From: Mycolicibacterium sp. P1-5
Lineage (GTDB): Bacteria > Actinomycetota > Actinomycetes > Mycobacteriales > Mycobacteriaceae
Assembly: GCF_008329565.1 (NCBI RefSeq)
Contig: NZ_NPKT01000004.1
Span: 124,001 to 188,000, forward strand
Length of the DNA stretch: 64,000 nt
Reading direction: 5' to 3'
In this document: in pieces, positions 1 to 9,171 of the stretch
Numbering within the stretch: position 1 is the stretch's first letter
Layout of the letters: each line of letters starts with the position of its first letter
Made by a program: the position numbers and the translations under genes
Notes under the pieces: generated by a model
Seen by the model: only the letters and a program-made list of their open reading frames with translations
Told to the model about the DNA's origin: nothing
Databases searched by the model: none

Positions 1-841
1 CGTAGCGTTCACCAGCCGGGCCGAAAGACCATGCGGGATCGAGGTTTTCCTCACCCATGAACCAGTTGACGGTGATGCGCACGACGACCGTGTTGGTCAC
101 GACCGCATCCCAGTGGAACCGCCGCGCGGCGACCTGGCCGGGCTCGATCACCCCGATCGGCGAGTCGATGGGCGCAGTCGCGACTGCGATTTCCTGCGAG
201 GTGCGGATCAGGGGTTCGGCGGCGAACCCCAGGCGATCGACAATGAGCCGAACCGACTGGAAGAAACCGCCGTTGAGCAGCTTCTGCATGGGGCCGCTCA
301 GCGCGCTCTCCGGGGTGCCGCCGAAACCCATCACATGGCGCAGCACGTCGGGCGCACCGTAGGTGCGCAGATCGGAGAACTCCTCCGCGCGGACGTACGT
401 CACCCCGGTGGACATCACCGACAGCAGCAGCGGAAACAACTCGGTGGCCGCCCCCGGTCCGATGCCGGCACCGTGCAAGGTGACGTTGCCCTCGCGGGCG
501 GCGGCTTCCAGTGGGGCAGCCTCGGATTCGCTCGGGTAGAACCAGCCAACCGGGCTGACGACGTTCTTTCCGGACCGCAGCAGCGCGGTCACCTCGTCGA
601 CGTTCGGCAGCAGCGGCGCGTAGATCACCGCGTCGACGTCGAGGGCGAGGATGTCCTCGAGGCGGTTGGTGGCAGTCACCCCCAGCGGTTCGGTGCCGAC
701 GATCTCGCCGACGTCCTTACCGGCTTTGTCCTCGGAATGCACCCAGCAGCCGGCCAGTTCGAGTTCGGGATGCTCCAGCACACCCTTGATGGCGGCCACC
801 CCGACCGACCCGGTGGCCCACTGCACGACCCGCAACGCCAT
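1..841 (-). CDS. NAD(P)-binding dihydrodipicolinate-reductase-like protein (3' end outside window)
   Basis: About 280 N-terminal residues are visible; the gene runs off the left edge. The protein opens with [14 protein letters not shown], a Rossmann start with a GxxGxxG-like loop, and continues with the DapB-like NAD(P)-binding fold seen in mycobacterial proteins that also carry a 2,4-diaminopentanoate-dehydrogenase-type C-terminal domain. The true substrate is not known; older annotations naming dihydrodipicolinate reductase are probably not literal. It is divergent from the lipid-transfer thiolase gene. From memory, M. tuberculosis carries a similar gene next to fadD14, which fits the neighbourhood. 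The start is the ATG at the right edge of the frame. The family is fairly sure; the function is not. Confidence 0.75.
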   Translation of the reverse strand, partial: MALRVVQWATGSVGVAAIKGVLEHPELELAGCWVHSEDKAGKDVGEIVGTEPLGVTATNRLEDILALDVDAVIYAPLLPNVDEVTALLRSGKNVVSPVGWFYPSESEAAPLEAAAREGNVTLHGAGIGPGAATELFPLLLSVMSTGVTYVRAEEFSDLRTYGAPDVLRHVMGFGGTPESALSGPMQKLLNGGFFQSVRLIVDRLGFAAEPLIRTSQEIAVATAPIDSPIGVIEPGQVAARRFHWDAVVTNTVVVRITVNWFMGEENLDPAWSFGPAGERY

Positions 842-911
842 TGGTGCTCCTCGGGAAACTAGAACGTGTTACAGACACATGTACACGACTCCCCCGGAGT
901 ATGTTGCAGCC

Positions 912-2102
912 ATGCCAAACAAGGTCTTCGTCGTCGGGGTCGGGATGACCAAATTCGAGAAGCCGGGTCGTCGCGAAGGCTGGGACTACCCCCAGATGGC
1001 CAACGAGTCGGGTAACAAGGCGCTGGCCGACGCGGGCATCGACTACGCAGAAGTGCAGCAGGGCTACGTCGGCTACTGCTCGGGTGACTCCACCTCCGGG
1101 CAGCGCGCGCTCTACGAGCTCGGCATGACCGGCATCCCGATCGTCAACGTCAACAACAACTGTTCGACGGGCTCGACCGCGCTGTACCTGGCCGCGCAGG
1201 CCATCCGCGGCGGGCTCGCCGACTGCACGATCGCGCTGGGCTTCGAGAAGATGCAGCCCGGTTCACTGGGCGGCGGCGCAGAGGACCGCGAGTCGCCGCT
1301 GATGCGCCACATCGTCGCCCTTAACGAGACCGACTCGATGACGTTCCCGGTGGCGCCGTGGATGTTCGGTGCAGCCGGCCGCGAGCACATGAAGAAGTAC
1401 GGCACCACCGCCGAGCACTTCGCGAAAATCGGTTACAAGAACCACAAGCATTCGGTGAACAACCCGTACGCGCAGTTCCAGGAGGAGTACACCCTCGACG
1501 ACATCCTGGGCGCGAAGATGATCTCCGATCCGTTGACCAAGCTGCAGTGCTCGCCGACCTCGGACGGGTCCGGCGCCGCAATCGTGGCCAGCGAGTCGTT
1601 CGTCGACAAGCACGGCCTCGCCGGTCAGGCCGTCGAGATCGTCGGGCAGGCGATGACCACCGACTTCCAGTCCACCTTCGATGGCAGCGCGGCCAACATC
1701 ATCGGCCACGACATGAATATCCAAGCAGCCCAACAAGTTTACGACCAGTCCGGTCTCGGGCCCGCCGACTTCCAGGTCATCGAGCTGCACGATTGCTTCT
1801 CGGCCAACGAGCTGCTGCTCTATGAAGCCCTTGGTCTGTGCGGTGAGGGCGAGGCGCCCAAGCTGATCGACAACAACGACACCACCTACGGCGGACGCTG
1901 GGTGGTGAACCCGTCGGGTGGGCTGATCTCCAAGGGGCATCCACTGGGCGCAACCGGCCTGGCGCAGTGCGCCGAGCTGACCTGGCAACTGCGCGGCACC
2001 GCCGACAAGCGTCAGGTGGACAACGTCTCAGCCGCGTTGCAGCACAACATCGGACTCGGGGGCGCCGCGGTCGTCACCGCCTACCAGCGCGCCGAACGCT
2101 AG
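912..2102 (+). CDS. ltp1: Thiolase-like lipid-transfer protein (SCP-x thiolase family, Ltp1-like)
   Basis: A 396-residue thiolase-fold protein. Visible features are the nucleophile-type cysteine in [13 protein letters not shown], the HDCFSAN segment and the C-terminal [14 protein letters not shown] glycine/histidine motif, all typical of SCP-x/lipid-carrier thiolases. Actinobacterial relatives act on acyl-CoA or sterol side-chain CoA esters. The sequence closely resembles what I remember of M. tuberculosis Ltp1 (Rv2790c), so the symbol is used at family level. The frame is open upstream to 651, but the ATG at 912 gives the canonical [16 protein letters not shown]-terminus. Its stop shares a CTAG palindrome with the stop of the convergent acyl-CoA ligase. 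The substrate is inferred only as a CoA thioester. Confidence 0.85.
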   Translation: MPNKVFVVGVGMTKFEKPGRREGWDYPQMANESGNKALADAGIDYAEVQQGYVGYCSGDSTSGQRALYELGMTGIPIVNVNNNCSTGSTALYLAAQAIRGGLADCTIALGFEKMQPGSLGGGAEDRESPLMRHIVALNETDSMTFPVAPWMFGAAGREHMKKYGTTAEHFAKIGYKNHKHSVNNPYAQFQEEYTLDDILGAKMISDPLTKLQCSPTSDGSGAAIVASESFVDKHGLAGQAVEIVGQAMTTDFQSTFDGSAANIIGHDMNIQAAQQVYDQSGLGPADFQVIELHDCFSANELLLYEALGLCGEGEAPKLIDNNDTTYGGRWVVNPSGGLISKGHPLGATGLAQCAELTWQLRGTADKRQVDNVSAALQHNIGLGGAAVVTAYQRAER

Positions 2103-3730
2103 GACAAATGCGTGACGTCGTAGGCGTCGTCGGCGTGCCGAGAACGGATCGTCTTCTTGTCGTACTTGCCCACGCTGGTGCGCGGGATCTCCTCGACGAA
2201 CGTCCACCGTTCCGGCAGCCACCACCGAGCCACCTTGTCGGCCAGGAACTTTCGTAGCTCTTCCGGCGACACCTCGGCGCCTTCCTGGAGCACGACCGCG
2301 GCCAGCGGACGTTCCTGCCAGCGCTCGTCCGGCACACCGACGACCGCGGCCTCCCGCACCGCGGGGTGCCCGATCAGGTGGTTCTCGAGTTCGACCGACG
2401 AGATCCACTCCCCACCAGACTTGATGACGTCCTTGGCGCGGTCGGTCAGCGTGATGTAACCCTGCGGATCGATGCGCCCCACGTCACCGGTGCGCAACCA
2501 GCCCGACTGAAACTTCGAGTCGTCGGTGTTGCGGTAGTACGAGCCGGTGATCCACGCACCGCGGACTTCCAGCTCACCGACCGCCTCACCGTCCGCGGGA
2601 AGTACCGCACCCTCGTCGTCGACGATCCGGGTTTCCACCCCGCAGATCGGCCGGCCCTGGGTGCCACGGATTTCCCACTGCTCGTCGGCGGGCAATCCCG
2701 GTGGTGGCCATGCCAGTGTGGCGATCGGCGACGTCTCGGTCATCCCCCACAACTGGCGGATCTGGACGCCGAACTTCTCCTCGAAGGCTTTCATCAGCGA
2801 CACCGGCACGGCCGACCCACCGCAGGAGACCAGCCGCAGCGATGAAATGTCGTGACCTGGATTCCGGTCGAGGTGGTTCATCACGTCGTTCCAGATCGTA
2901 GGTACCGCTCCGGCCACCGTCGGACGCTGGCTTTCGATCAGGTTCACCAGCGAGACGGGATCCATGAAGCGATCCGGCAGCACCAGATCGGCGCCCGCCA
3001 TCAACGCCGCATAGGGCAGTCCCCAGGCGTTGGCGTGAAACATCGGCACGATCGGAAAGGCCTTGTCCGAGAAGCCGAGTCCCAGCCCGTTACCACTACA
3101 GACGGCCATCGAGTGCAGATAGTTCGACCGGTGCCCGTAGACCACACCTTTGGGATGGCCCGTGGTGCCGCTGGTGTAACACATTGCCGCGGCCGAGTTT
3201 TCATCGATCTCGGGCCAGTCGAACTGATCGGACTCGGCGGCGGTGACCTCGTGGTAGCGCACCACCTTCTTGCCCGACGCCTCGAATGGGGACAGATCGC
3301 CGTCGCCGACGGCGATCACCGTGTGTACCGTCTCCATCTTCGGCAGCACCGGCGCCAGGATCGGTGCCAGCGACAAGTCGGCGATGACCACCTGATCCTC
3401 GGCCTCGTAGGCCACGAACTCAATCTGCTCGGGGAAGAGCCGGATGTTCAGCGTGTGCAGCACCGCCCCCATCGATGGCACCGCGACGTAGGCTTCCAGG
3501 TGCTCCTGGTTGTTCCACATGAATGTGGCGACCCGGTCGTCTCCCTCGACACCAAGGCGCCGCAGCGCGTTGGCCAGCCGAGCGGCCTGCTGCCCGACCT
3601 CGCGGTAAGTGGCGTGCCGGTAGCCGCCCTCGCCGGTCGCAGTGGTCACCGTCCGATCGCCGTGAACGGTGACGGCGTAACGCAAGATCGCGGCAACGGT
3701 CAACGGGAAGTTCTGCATCGTGCTCTGCAT
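2099..3730 (-). CDS. fadD14: Fatty-acid--CoA ligase (FadD14-like, ANL superfamily)
   Basis: A full-length (543 aa) adenylate-forming enzyme that would activate a carboxylic acid as acyl-AMP and load it onto CoA. Motifs in order are the P-loop-like [12 protein letters not shown] near residue 187, the WGMTETSP A5 motif, GWLRTGDVG (A7), the hinge at about residue 435 and the C-terminal [11 protein letters not shown] carrying the catalytic lysine. There is no signal peptide, so it is cytosolic. The N-terminus [11 protein letters not shown] and overall sequence resemble remembered M. tuberculosis FadD14. The stop overlaps the convergent lipid-transfer gene by 4 bp. Chain-length preference cannot be read from the sequence. 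Confidence 0.85.
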   Translation of the reverse strand: MQSTMQNFPLTVAAILRYAVTVHGDRTVTTATGEGGYRHATYREVGQQAARLANALRRLGVEGDDRVATFMWNNQEHLEAYVAVPSMGAVLHTLNIRLFPEQIEFVAYEAEDQVVIADLSLAPILAPVLPKMETVHTVIAVGDGDLSPFEASGKKVVRYHEVTAAESDQFDWPEIDENSAAAMCYTSGTTGHPKGVVYGHRSNYLHSMAVCSGNGLGLGFSDKAFPIVPMFHANAWGLPYAALMAGADLVLPDRFMDPVSLVNLIESQRPTVAGAVPTIWNDVMNHLDRNPGHDISSLRLVSCGGSAVPVSLMKAFEEKFGVQIRQLWGMTETSPIATLAWPPPGLPADEQWEIRGTQGRPICGVETRIVDDEGAVLPADGEAVGELEVRGAWITGSYYRNTDDSKFQSGWLRTGDVGRIDPQGYITLTDRAKDVIKSGGEWISSVELENHLIGHPAVREAAVVGVPDERWQERPLAAVVLQEGAEVSPEELRKFLADKVARWWLPERWTFVEEIPRTSVGKYDKKTIRSRHADDAYDVTHLS

Positions 3731-3776
3731 AAGCCCGAATCTAGCGCGGCGGACAACGCAGCAGGTCTCAGATCGC

Positions 3777-4820
3777 CTACCCGGTCAGCGCCACCCGCGT
3801 GCGGCGGCGCCGAGCCGGAGACCGGAGCAACTCGAGCTCGACGGGATCGAGTTCGTCGGCAGCCAATTCCGGTGTCTTCCGATACCCGAGCACTCGGCCG
3901 AGTTCGGCGTCGAGCAATTGGCGCATCATGTCGGCCGACTGGCGCGGGTGGGCAAGCATCCAGGAATGGTGCGCACCCGGAACCCGGTAAAGCGCCGCGT
4001 CGGCGCGCTCGGCCATGTCGAAGGCGTTCTCGAACGGCACCACACCGTCCTTCTCGCCGTGCACAACGATGGTCGGCACACCGTTGTCGCGCATCGCCAC
4101 CAGCTTGTCGGCGAAGTCACCGGAGCCCAGCAGCGCCCGCAACGCCCCGGTCAGTCCGAGCGGCGCACGGGCGTTGCGGGCCAGTGCGCGTGCCATCAGC
4201 CGGACATAACCGGCCAGTTCGGTGATCGGTAGTCGCCTCGGGTCGCCCTGCGCGTCGACAGCGACCGCCAGCAGACGTTCGGCGACCACGCGGGGCGAGC
4301 GGTGCCCGGGCGAGATCGACTCGTCGAACGGTGCGCCCGCGGCGGCGTTGAGCAACACGGCCGCCGACAGCCGTTCGGGCGCGCGGGCGGCCAGGTCGAC
4401 GATCATCCGGCCGCCCATCGAGTGACCGAGAAACACCGCCTTCTCAATCCCCATCGCATCCAGGGCGCGCAGCGTCAGATCGACCCGGCACTCCAGCGTG
4501 GCCTCGGCGGACAGCGTCGGTGTTCCTCCGTGACCCGCGGCGTCCAACGCGATGACGGTGAAGCCGAGACCGCCCAGGCGTCTCAGCAGCCGCAGGTAGG
4601 CCCGCGCATTGAGCCCGTAGCCGTGCAGAAACACCAGCGGCACGCCGCGGCCGCCGATCGAAACACCGACGCTATGGCCGTCGTCGAGGCGCAGCACCTC
4701 GTGGCGGAGCCGGACGCGGGCGCGAGACGGCAGTTCTGCGGCAGTCACCCGGGCAGGGTTCACCGCAGAACCGGTTGGCACACTGTGTCGTTGGCAACTG
4801 GTCGGCACAGGTGTGAGCAA
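3777..4820 (-). CDS. Alpha/beta-fold hydrolase
   Basis: An alpha/beta hydrolase with the oxyanion-hole segment LVFLHGYG, the nucleophile elbow GHSMGGR (serine near residue 135), a DGVVPFENA strand carrying the acid residue, and a late PGAHHSW histidine. A catalytic Ser-Asp-His triad is therefore present. The 347-residue frame starts at a TTG; GTG codons further in (for example at 4748, giving [12 protein letters not shown]) are equally plausible, so the N-terminus is uncertain. The C-terminus is basic (RRRRTR). It is divergent from the UPF0060 membrane gene and may be co-transcribed with the downstream acyl-CoA ligase 46 bp away. Esterase or lipase activity is inferred; the substrate is unknown. 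Confidence 0.75.
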   Translation of the reverse strand: MLTPVPTSCQRHSVPTGSAVNPARVTAAELPSRARVRLRHEVLRLDDGHSVGVSIGGRGVPLVFLHGYGLNARAYLRLLRRLGGLGFTVIALDAAGHGGTPTLSAEATLECRVDLTLRALDAMGIEKAVFLGHSMGGRMIVDLAARAPERLSAAVLLNAAAGAPFDESISPGHRSPRVVAERLLAVAVDAQGDPRRLPITELAGYVRLMARALARNARAPLGLTGALRALLGSGDFADKLVAMRDNGVPTIVVHGEKDGVVPFENAFDMAERADAALYRVPGAHHSWMLAHPRQSADMMRQLLDAELGRVLGYRKTPELAADELDPVELELLRSPARRRRTRVALTG

Positions 4821-4843
4821 CTCGCCCGTGCGATGCTGACACG

Positions 4844-5173
4844 ATGGTGCTCAAATCGGTCGCCCTGTTCGTCGCCGCGGCTCTCTTGGAGATCGGCGGC
4901 GCCTGGCTGGTGTGGCAGGGTGTCCGCGAGCATCGCGGTTGGCTGTGGGTCGGATTTGGCGTAATCGCTTTGGGCGCTTATGGTTTCGTCGCGACGCTGC
5001 AGCCCGACGCGCACTTCGGCCGGATCCTGGCCGCGTATGGCGGCGTGTTCATCGCGGGATCACTGTTGTGGGGGATGGCGGCCGACGGATTCCGTCCCGA
5101 CCGCTGGGACGTCAGCGGTTCATTGATCTGCATGGTGGGTGTCGCGCTGATCATGTACGCGCCCCGCCGCTGA
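4844..5173 (+). CDS. UPF0060 (YnfA-like) four-helix membrane protein
   Basis: A 109-residue protein with four hydrophobic segments at about residues 5-25, 32-50, 61-80 and 89-106 and short charged loops. This matches the UPF0060/YnfA family, which is small and similar in size to SMR-type transporters, though its transport role is unsettled. The start ATG at 4844 follows a short gap after the divergent hydrolase. A strong 13-bp hairpin lies just past the stop, shared with the convergent CsbD-like gene. Family confidence is high; function is unproven. Confidence 0.85.
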   Translation: MVLKSVALFVAAALLEIGGAWLVWQGVREHRGWLWVGFGVIALGAYGFVATLQPDAHFGRILAAYGGVFIAGSLLWGMAADGFRPDRWDVSGSLICMVGVALIMYAPRR

Positions 5174-5185
5174 GCCGAGGCGACG

Positions 5186-5224
5186 CACGAATGCCCGGGC
5201 GGCAGCGCCGACCGGGCATTCGTG
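5186..5224. terminator. Bidirectional intrinsic terminator hairpin
   Basis: A perfect 13-bp inverted repeat (CACGAATGCCCGG at 5186-5198, CCGGGCATTCGTG at 5212-5224) with a 13-nt loop sits between two convergent genes. There is no long U-run on either side, as is usual in mycobacteria. Position and stem strength support termination from both sides. Confidence 0.75.
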
Positions 5225-5234
5225 CAGGAGTCTT

Positions 5235-5465
5235 CTACTGGTGCGACTCTTGTCGCTTTTCTTGGGTTTTGGCCTCGCCGCGGGCCTTTTCGGCCTCGGC
5301 TTCCTTGGCGGCAGCGTCACGCTGCGCATCGGCCTTGTCCTGCTGGGCCTTGCCCTCTTCGGTGAGGTCGCCGCGGCCGGTCACGGTGCCGACGGCTTCC
5401 TTGGCCTTGCCCTTGACGTCTTCGACGACGCCCTTGATGCCCTCTTCGGGTCCGCTGTTGCCCAT
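5235..5465 (-). CDS. CsbD-like stress protein
   Basis: A 76-residue, highly charged, helical protein. The N-terminal half (EEGIKGVVEDVKGKAKEAVG followed by TVTGRGDLTEEGKAQQDKA) is the CsbD repeat pattern; the tail is an E/K/A-rich coil. CsbD proteins are general-stress proteins of unknown biochemical role. The frame is open further upstream, but the ATG at 5465 is preceded by a strong GAGGAGG ribosome-binding site 5-6 nt away, which decides the start. It converges on the UPF0060 gene across a hairpin terminator. Confidence 0.85.
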   Translation of the reverse strand: MGNSGPEEGIKGVVEDVKGKAKEAVGTVTGRGDLTEEGKAQQDKADAQRDAAAKEAEAEKARGEAKTQEKRQESHQ

Positions 5466-5713
5466 GGGTCCTCCTCGATGACTGTTCATGGTGTGCAGGA
5501 TGTGGCGCATGTGCACTAAACACATCCCTGTGGAGCGGGCGAATTTCGTGGCGCGGATCTTCGTTGACCGTTGCTCGACGCCCGCCCGGTAGTTCGGGTT
5601 CCCGACACCGCCTCGGCTAAACAAACCCCAGGCGGGAGCGGTGGCGGGAACGTTTTCGATGGCAACGACGATGTAAGTGAGGGATCATTGGTCGGAAAAG
5701 AGGAGGCGCGATC

Positions 5714-6028
5714 ATGCGTACCGCATTTGCGCTCGCGGCGGTGGCGGCAGTGGGTGGCCTCATCGCCGGGCCGGCCGCGTCGGCGTGGGCCGACAGTGGC
5801 GCTCAGGCCACCATCAGCCAGCTGCAAAGCCAGGGTTACACCGTCAACATCGACCGTATCGGCACCGGCCCGATGTCGAAGTGCGTCGTCACCAACGTGC
5901 GGAACCCCCAGACGGTCACCCAGTGGGTGCCCTACACCGGTCCCGGCCGCGGCAATGATCGCACCCTCCTGGTGCCGGTTGTCACCAGCCAGACAATCTC
6001 GGTGTCACTGGACTGCAGCGCGCACTAG
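5714..6028 (+). CDS. Small secreted protein, mycobacterial type
   Basis: A 104-residue protein with a Sec signal peptide (hydrophobic stretch at residues 4-22, cleavage likely after ASAWA). The mature part is about 77 residues with two cysteines (CVVTN and a C-terminal DCSAH) that could form one disulfide. Small secreted proteins of this layout, often beginning the mature domain with a QLQSQGYTVNIDR-like segment, are common in mycobacteria and have no known function. An AGGAGGCGCG ribosome-binding site lies just upstream of the ATG. It converges on the Ddn-like gene 9 bp away across a short GC hairpin. Confidence 0.75.
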   Translation: MRTAFALAAVAAVGGLIAGPAASAWADSGAQATISQLQSQGYTVNIDRIGTGPMSKCVVTNVRNPQTVTQWVPYTGPGRGNDRTLLVPVVTSQTISVSLDCSAH

Positions 6029-6036
6029 CTCGCGCG

Positions 6037-6423
6037 CTAGTCGAGATCGACGCGGATGGTGAGCAGGTTGTCTCCCATCGCGCGCACCGCAGCACTGTTC
6101 ATCCGCGGAAGCTCGGCGAGCCGCGCCCGCGCGTCGTCCTCAGGTACGAGCACGGCGGTCCCGCTGTGCCAGCGTCCGCGGACGCGGACCCGCACCCGCG
6201 GGTTGGCCGTGATATTGCGGACGTATTGAGATCGATCACCGAATTCGGACACCAGCCAGAACTTGTCCCCGTCCAGCCGCCCGCCGATCGGGGTGGTCCG
6301 CGGTTGTCCCGACTTGCGCCCGGTGGTCTCCAGCAGAGTCTGGATCGGGATCAGCCGCATCATCGGATTGGCGAACCGTCGCTGAACGAAGCTGACGACA
6401 CGCTGTTGTGGAGTCGAAGTCAT
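6037..6423 (-). CDS. F420-dependent quinone/nitro reductase family protein (Ddn-like)
   Basis: A 128-residue protein of the split-barrel deazaflavin-dependent nitroreductase family. Recognisable features are LLETTGRKSGQPRTTPI near residues 30-46, the FWLVSEFGDRSQYVRNITANP segment (6-mer-type core WLVSEF) and a VRVRGRWHSGTAVLV strand. Family members use F420H2 to reduce quinones or other substrates and are expanded in mycobacteria. There is no signal peptide. The substrate is unknown. A Ddn-type F420 enzyme supports the actinobacterial assignment. Confidence 0.85.
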   Translation of the reverse strand: MTSTPQQRVVSFVQRRFANPMMRLIPIQTLLETTGRKSGQPRTTPIGGRLDGDKFWLVSEFGDRSQYVRNITANPRVRVRVRGRWHSGTAVLVPEDDARARLAELPRMNSAAVRAMGDNLLTIRVDLD

Positions 6424-6444
6424 GACTCCATCGTGGCAGGCGAA

Positions 6445-7584
6445 TCAGGATGCCGCGACGGCCAATCGGGGCTGCTGCGCCGCCGGATCGAGCCGGACCG
6501 CGCTGATCGCGCCCGTGTAGTCGGCCGCGTACAAGCGGTTACGCACCGGGTCGGCGGCCAGGCAGGACAGCTGCGGGCCGATGACGACACTGTCGACGAT
6601 CTCGGTGGTGGCGGTACACATCACGGCGATCTCGTCACCGTCGACGATGTAGGCACAGGCGCCGCCCCGGCCGAGCACCAGCTGCGTCGGGACACCGCCC
6701 ATGCCGATGGTGTCGGTGACGCGGGCGCGCGCGACGTCGATGACGTGGACGGCGCCACCGAGTTCGGCGTCGCGGCCGGTGGCAAACACGGTGCGGCCGT
6801 TGGGCATAACCGCAATGTCACCGATCGATCCGACGATCGGAACGCTCGCCCTGACTGTGCGGGCCTTGGTATCCACAATCGCCAGCGCGCCCCCCGCCGG
6901 GGTGGTCAGCGCGGCGAACAGGCGGCCGCCGTCGGCGTTGATTCGCACCGCCTCGATGGCGACGCCCGGCGCGGCGGGAATTGCAATGCTGCTGACGGAT
7001 CCCGACTCGATGTCGATCACGGCGATGTCGACGGTGTCTTCGCCGGTTCTTCCGACGTAGAGCACGTCGCCGGCCGGGCTGACGGCCAGGCCGCCGATGG
7101 TCATGTCGAAAGTCTTGGCGGCCAACGGTGCCGCAGCCTGGGTGTCGACCGCGACGACGGCGTCCTCGGCGTTGGAGGCCGCACTCACATAGGCGCGGTC
7201 ACCGACGATGACAGCCGAGTAGGGCTCGCTGAGCCCGTCGATCGTCGCAGTCACCGCCAGCGTCGCCGTGTCGATGACGCACACCACGTCGGCGCCATAG
7301 TGCGTCGTGACGAGATAGCGGCCGTCAGCGCTGACGGCGATGTCACTGACGGGCCCGTGCCCGGCCGCAAGCGTGCGCACGACGGTCATGACCGGTGCGG
7401 CGATCGGCTCGGTCGGCAGGTCCCGCTCGGCACCGCCCAGTAACTGCGGCAGCCTCTCAGCAATCGGCGCGCGACGGATCGTCGGCAGCGACGACAGCCA
7501 CAGAGAGTCCTCAACGGCGGCCCGCTCGACCACCGCAACACCGGTGACGTTGGCCCCTTCCGTAACTCCCGTTGTGTTTGCCAT
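6445..7584 (-). CDS. YncE-like seven-bladed beta-propeller protein
   Basis: A 379-residue protein made of repeated blades of the YVTN type: DIAVSADGRYLVTTHYGAD, GLAVSPAGDVLYVGRTGED, DIAVMPNGRTVFATGRDAE and similar, each about 40-45 residues. About 70 polar N-terminal residues precede the propeller and no clear Sec signal is visible. Such propellers act as ligand- or DNA-binding scaffolds or as lyase-like domains; no catalytic residue set is evident here. The ATG at 7584 is preceded by GGAGGTAGAAG. The next upstream gene on the same strand is 491 bp away, so it probably has its own promoter. Confidence 0.75.
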   Translation of the reverse strand: MANTTGVTEGANVTGVAVVERAAVEDSLWLSSLPTIRRAPIAERLPQLLGGAERDLPTEPIAAPVMTVVRTLAAGHGPVSDIAVSADGRYLVTTHYGADVVCVIDTATLAVTATIDGLSEPYSAVIVGDRAYVSAASNAEDAVVAVDTQAAAPLAAKTFDMTIGGLAVSPAGDVLYVGRTGEDTVDIAVIDIESGSVSSIAIPAAPGVAIEAVRINADGGRLFAALTTPAGGALAIVDTKARTVRASVPIVGSIGDIAVMPNGRTVFATGRDAELGGAVHVIDVARARVTDTIGMGGVPTQLVLGRGGACAYIVDGDEIAVMCTATTEIVDSVVIGPQLSCLAADPVRNRLYAADYTGAISAVRLDPAAQQPRLAVAAS

Positions 7585-8075
7585 GATCTTCTACCTCCGG
7601 CGGCCGGAACTGCGCCGCGCATTGTCTTTAGTCGTTTTCGCGTTACCTGCCGGTAACCGCCTTCGTCGAGTGTAGCGAGTGAATTCATGGAGAATTCGCG
7701 GCTTTTCAGAACCCATTACCGAGCTCCCCGAAGATCTCAGCAGATACTTAGGCGACGATCGTTATCAATTCGTTGCAATAGGCCGGTGTGCGATTGAAAA
7801 CAATGCTTGGCCTGCGCATTCATCGAGCTGCAAGATCACAAATCGAGCAACGAAACGTACGGCGGGCTTAGAATTCCTCATCGGCGCCGCGTCGAAAGAG
7901 GCAGAAATCACAATGACTCAGTCGCGTCTAAATTCTTAAGGAAATTCCTTAAGTTATTGACGCCCGTGGAGGTCACCGGGGACCTGTCGCGCCGGGGTAC
8001 CGATCATCGGCACGAACATGTTCGCTGATCGGCGCGGTTAGCGAGTGAGTCTCAGCAATTCGCCCGTGGTCCAGA
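7585..8075. other. 491-bp AT-richer intergenic region with two palindromes
   Basis: No convincing gene. An 86-codon plus-strand frame (7679-7939) has no ribosome-binding site and non-coding composition. The stretch holds a perfect palindrome CTTAAGGAA-A-TTCCTTAAG at 7935-7953 and a nested one at 8000-8032 (CCGATCA...TGATCGG around CGAACATGTTCG at 8013-8024). The latter may fold as a hairpin after the oxygenase stop. The region is clearly lower in GC than its flanks, suggesting promoter and regulatory DNA for the propeller gene. Confidence 0.5.
7935..7953. promoter_or_regulatory. Perfect 19-nt palindrome, probable operator
   Basis: CTTAAGGAA-A-TTCCTTAAG has 9-bp arms with a one-base centre and a TTGAC hexamer a few bases downstream on the plus strand. 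It is too AT-rich and has too small a loop to be a terminator. A dimeric regulator site is the simplest reading; the regulator is unknown. Confidence 0.5.
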
Positions 8076-9080
8076 TCACACCATCTGTTCGACGGTCTCC
8101 CGGCTGCGGACCGGATCGCTGCCCAACGCGTATGACGGTTCGGTGTGGTCGACGACGGTGCCCTTGGCGACTCGTCGGCACGCCTGCCGAAACTCCGGTA
8201 ACGGGTCCATCGCAAGATGCGCACCATTGAGGGCGGCCCAGGTGGCCGCGCGCCGGGCGGCACGTTCGACCGGATGGGGTGGTTGGTAGCCGAGCATCTG
8301 CGCCGCCCAGTCGGGCATGCTGTCGCGGATCGCCCAGTCCAAGAACTTCGCCTCCTGCGGAACATGTGGATTGTTCTGCAGATTCGGCCCGGTGAACATC
8401 GCTGCACCGTGGGTCAGTGCCAGCTTGGGAAGGTACGACCGCAGGCAGTCAAGCGTCTCGGCCTTGGTTGTCGGCAGGTCGGTCCCGCCGAGTGCGTGGC
8501 CCACCCGGACGAACTCGCCGTAGTAGCGGTCGATGTTGCGCAGCGGCGCCGGGTGGTAGAGCTCGTGACCGGTCGCGATTCCCCAGACCACGGTGGCGTA
8601 GTTCCAGCGCAGCCATTCCGGATCGTCGGCGTCGTAGGGCAGCCCGTCGGGACGAACTCCCTTGATGGTGTGGTGCATGGCCCGTACGGTCTGGGCGACT
8701 CGTTCGGCCGTGGCGGTGGAGCCGTAGGCGGTTCCGATGAAGAACGCCACCGAGTGCGCGAGCCGCACGCCCGATCCCTTGAGGTCCAGCCGGCCGGTCG
8801 GGTTGCCGTACTCATCGTGCTCGACGACCCGGGAATGGTCGGACCCCATCCAGAAGATGCTCGGGTCGAAGCGTTCGATGAATGCGGCGCATTGCAATCC
8901 GAAGATCAGCGCCGTGGTGTGCGAATGGACATGCCAGACCGCGCTGCCGGGTCCGAACCAACCCGGATCACCCTCTGGTTCAGCGAACTCCAAACCGCGA
9001 AAGAACTGCCCGCGGATGTTCTTGTCGAAGTCGCCTCTGATCTTGCGTTCGAGAAGCTGGTGTGGCAGCAGCAGTTTCAT
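8076..9080 (-). CDS. MpaB/latex-clearing-type oxygenase (DUF2236 family)
   Basis: A 334-residue protein of the DUF2236/MpaB family, whose characterised members (rubber oxygenases, fungal MpaB) are haem-binding oxygenases. Conserved histidine and aromatic segments are WHVHSHTTALIFG near residue 48, MHHTIKGVRPDG near 140 and DPEWLRWNYATVVWG near 155, followed by HELYHP. No signal peptide is apparent. It is transcribed divergently from a TetR gene 91 bp away with an operator-like palindrome between them, so TetR control is likely. Mycobacteria carry many paralogues with unknown substrates. Confidence 0.8.
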   Translation of the reverse strand: MKLLLPHQLLERKIRGDFDKNIRGQFFRGLEFAEPEGDPGWFGPGSAVWHVHSHTTALIFGLQCAAFIERFDPSIFWMGSDHSRVVEHDEYGNPTGRLDLKGSGVRLAHSVAFFIGTAYGSTATAERVAQTVRAMHHTIKGVRPDGLPYDADDPEWLRWNYATVVWGIATGHELYHPAPLRNIDRYYGEFVRVGHALGGTDLPTTKAETLDCLRSYLPKLALTHGAAMFTGPNLQNNPHVPQEAKFLDWAIRDSMPDWAAQMLGYQPPHPVERAARRAATWAALNGAHLAMDPLPEFRQACRRVAKGTVVDHTEPSYALGSDPVRSRETVEQMV

Positions 9081-9112
9081 CCCGGCCGGCCCCTTTCAGC
9101 GAGTTGCGATTC

Positions 9113-9130
9113 TGGTCACGCCCGTAACCA
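9113..9130. promoter_or_regulatory. Imperfect palindrome, probable TetR operator
   Basis: TGGTCACG-CC-CGTAACCA: 8-bp arms with one mismatch, in the 91-bp space between the oxygenase and tetR starts. Its position suits autoregulation plus control of the oxygenase. Confidence 0.55.
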
Positions 9131-9171
9131 AAATAACACGGCATCGGCCGAGCGGCATATATCCTCAACCC

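Noticed and set aside
113..862. Long plus-strand open frame opposite the first gene
   Set aside because: It is the GC-rich shadow of the minus-strand reductase; it shows no motif and has an arginine/histidine-heavy shadow composition.
2852..4225. 457-codon plus-strand frame
   Set aside because: Lies opposite fadD14 and the alpha/beta hydrolase, both with clear catalytic motifs; its sequence is low-complexity and R/H/P-rich.
6166..7443. 425-codon plus-strand frame
   Set aside because: Opposite the YncE-like propeller, whose repeats prove the minus-strand frame.
7679..7939. 86-codon plus-strand frame in the AT-rich gap
   Set aside because: No ribosome-binding site, no motif and non-coding composition; kept only as part of the intergenic note.
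7935..7953. Palindrome as an IdeR iron box
   Set aside because: The sequence lacks the TTAGG...CCTAA pattern of IdeR sites; it is only a generic AT-rich palindrome.
8013..8024. CGAACATGTTCG as a LexA (SOS) box
   Set aside because: Mycobacterial LexA sites have four bases between the GAAC and GTTC halves; here there are two.
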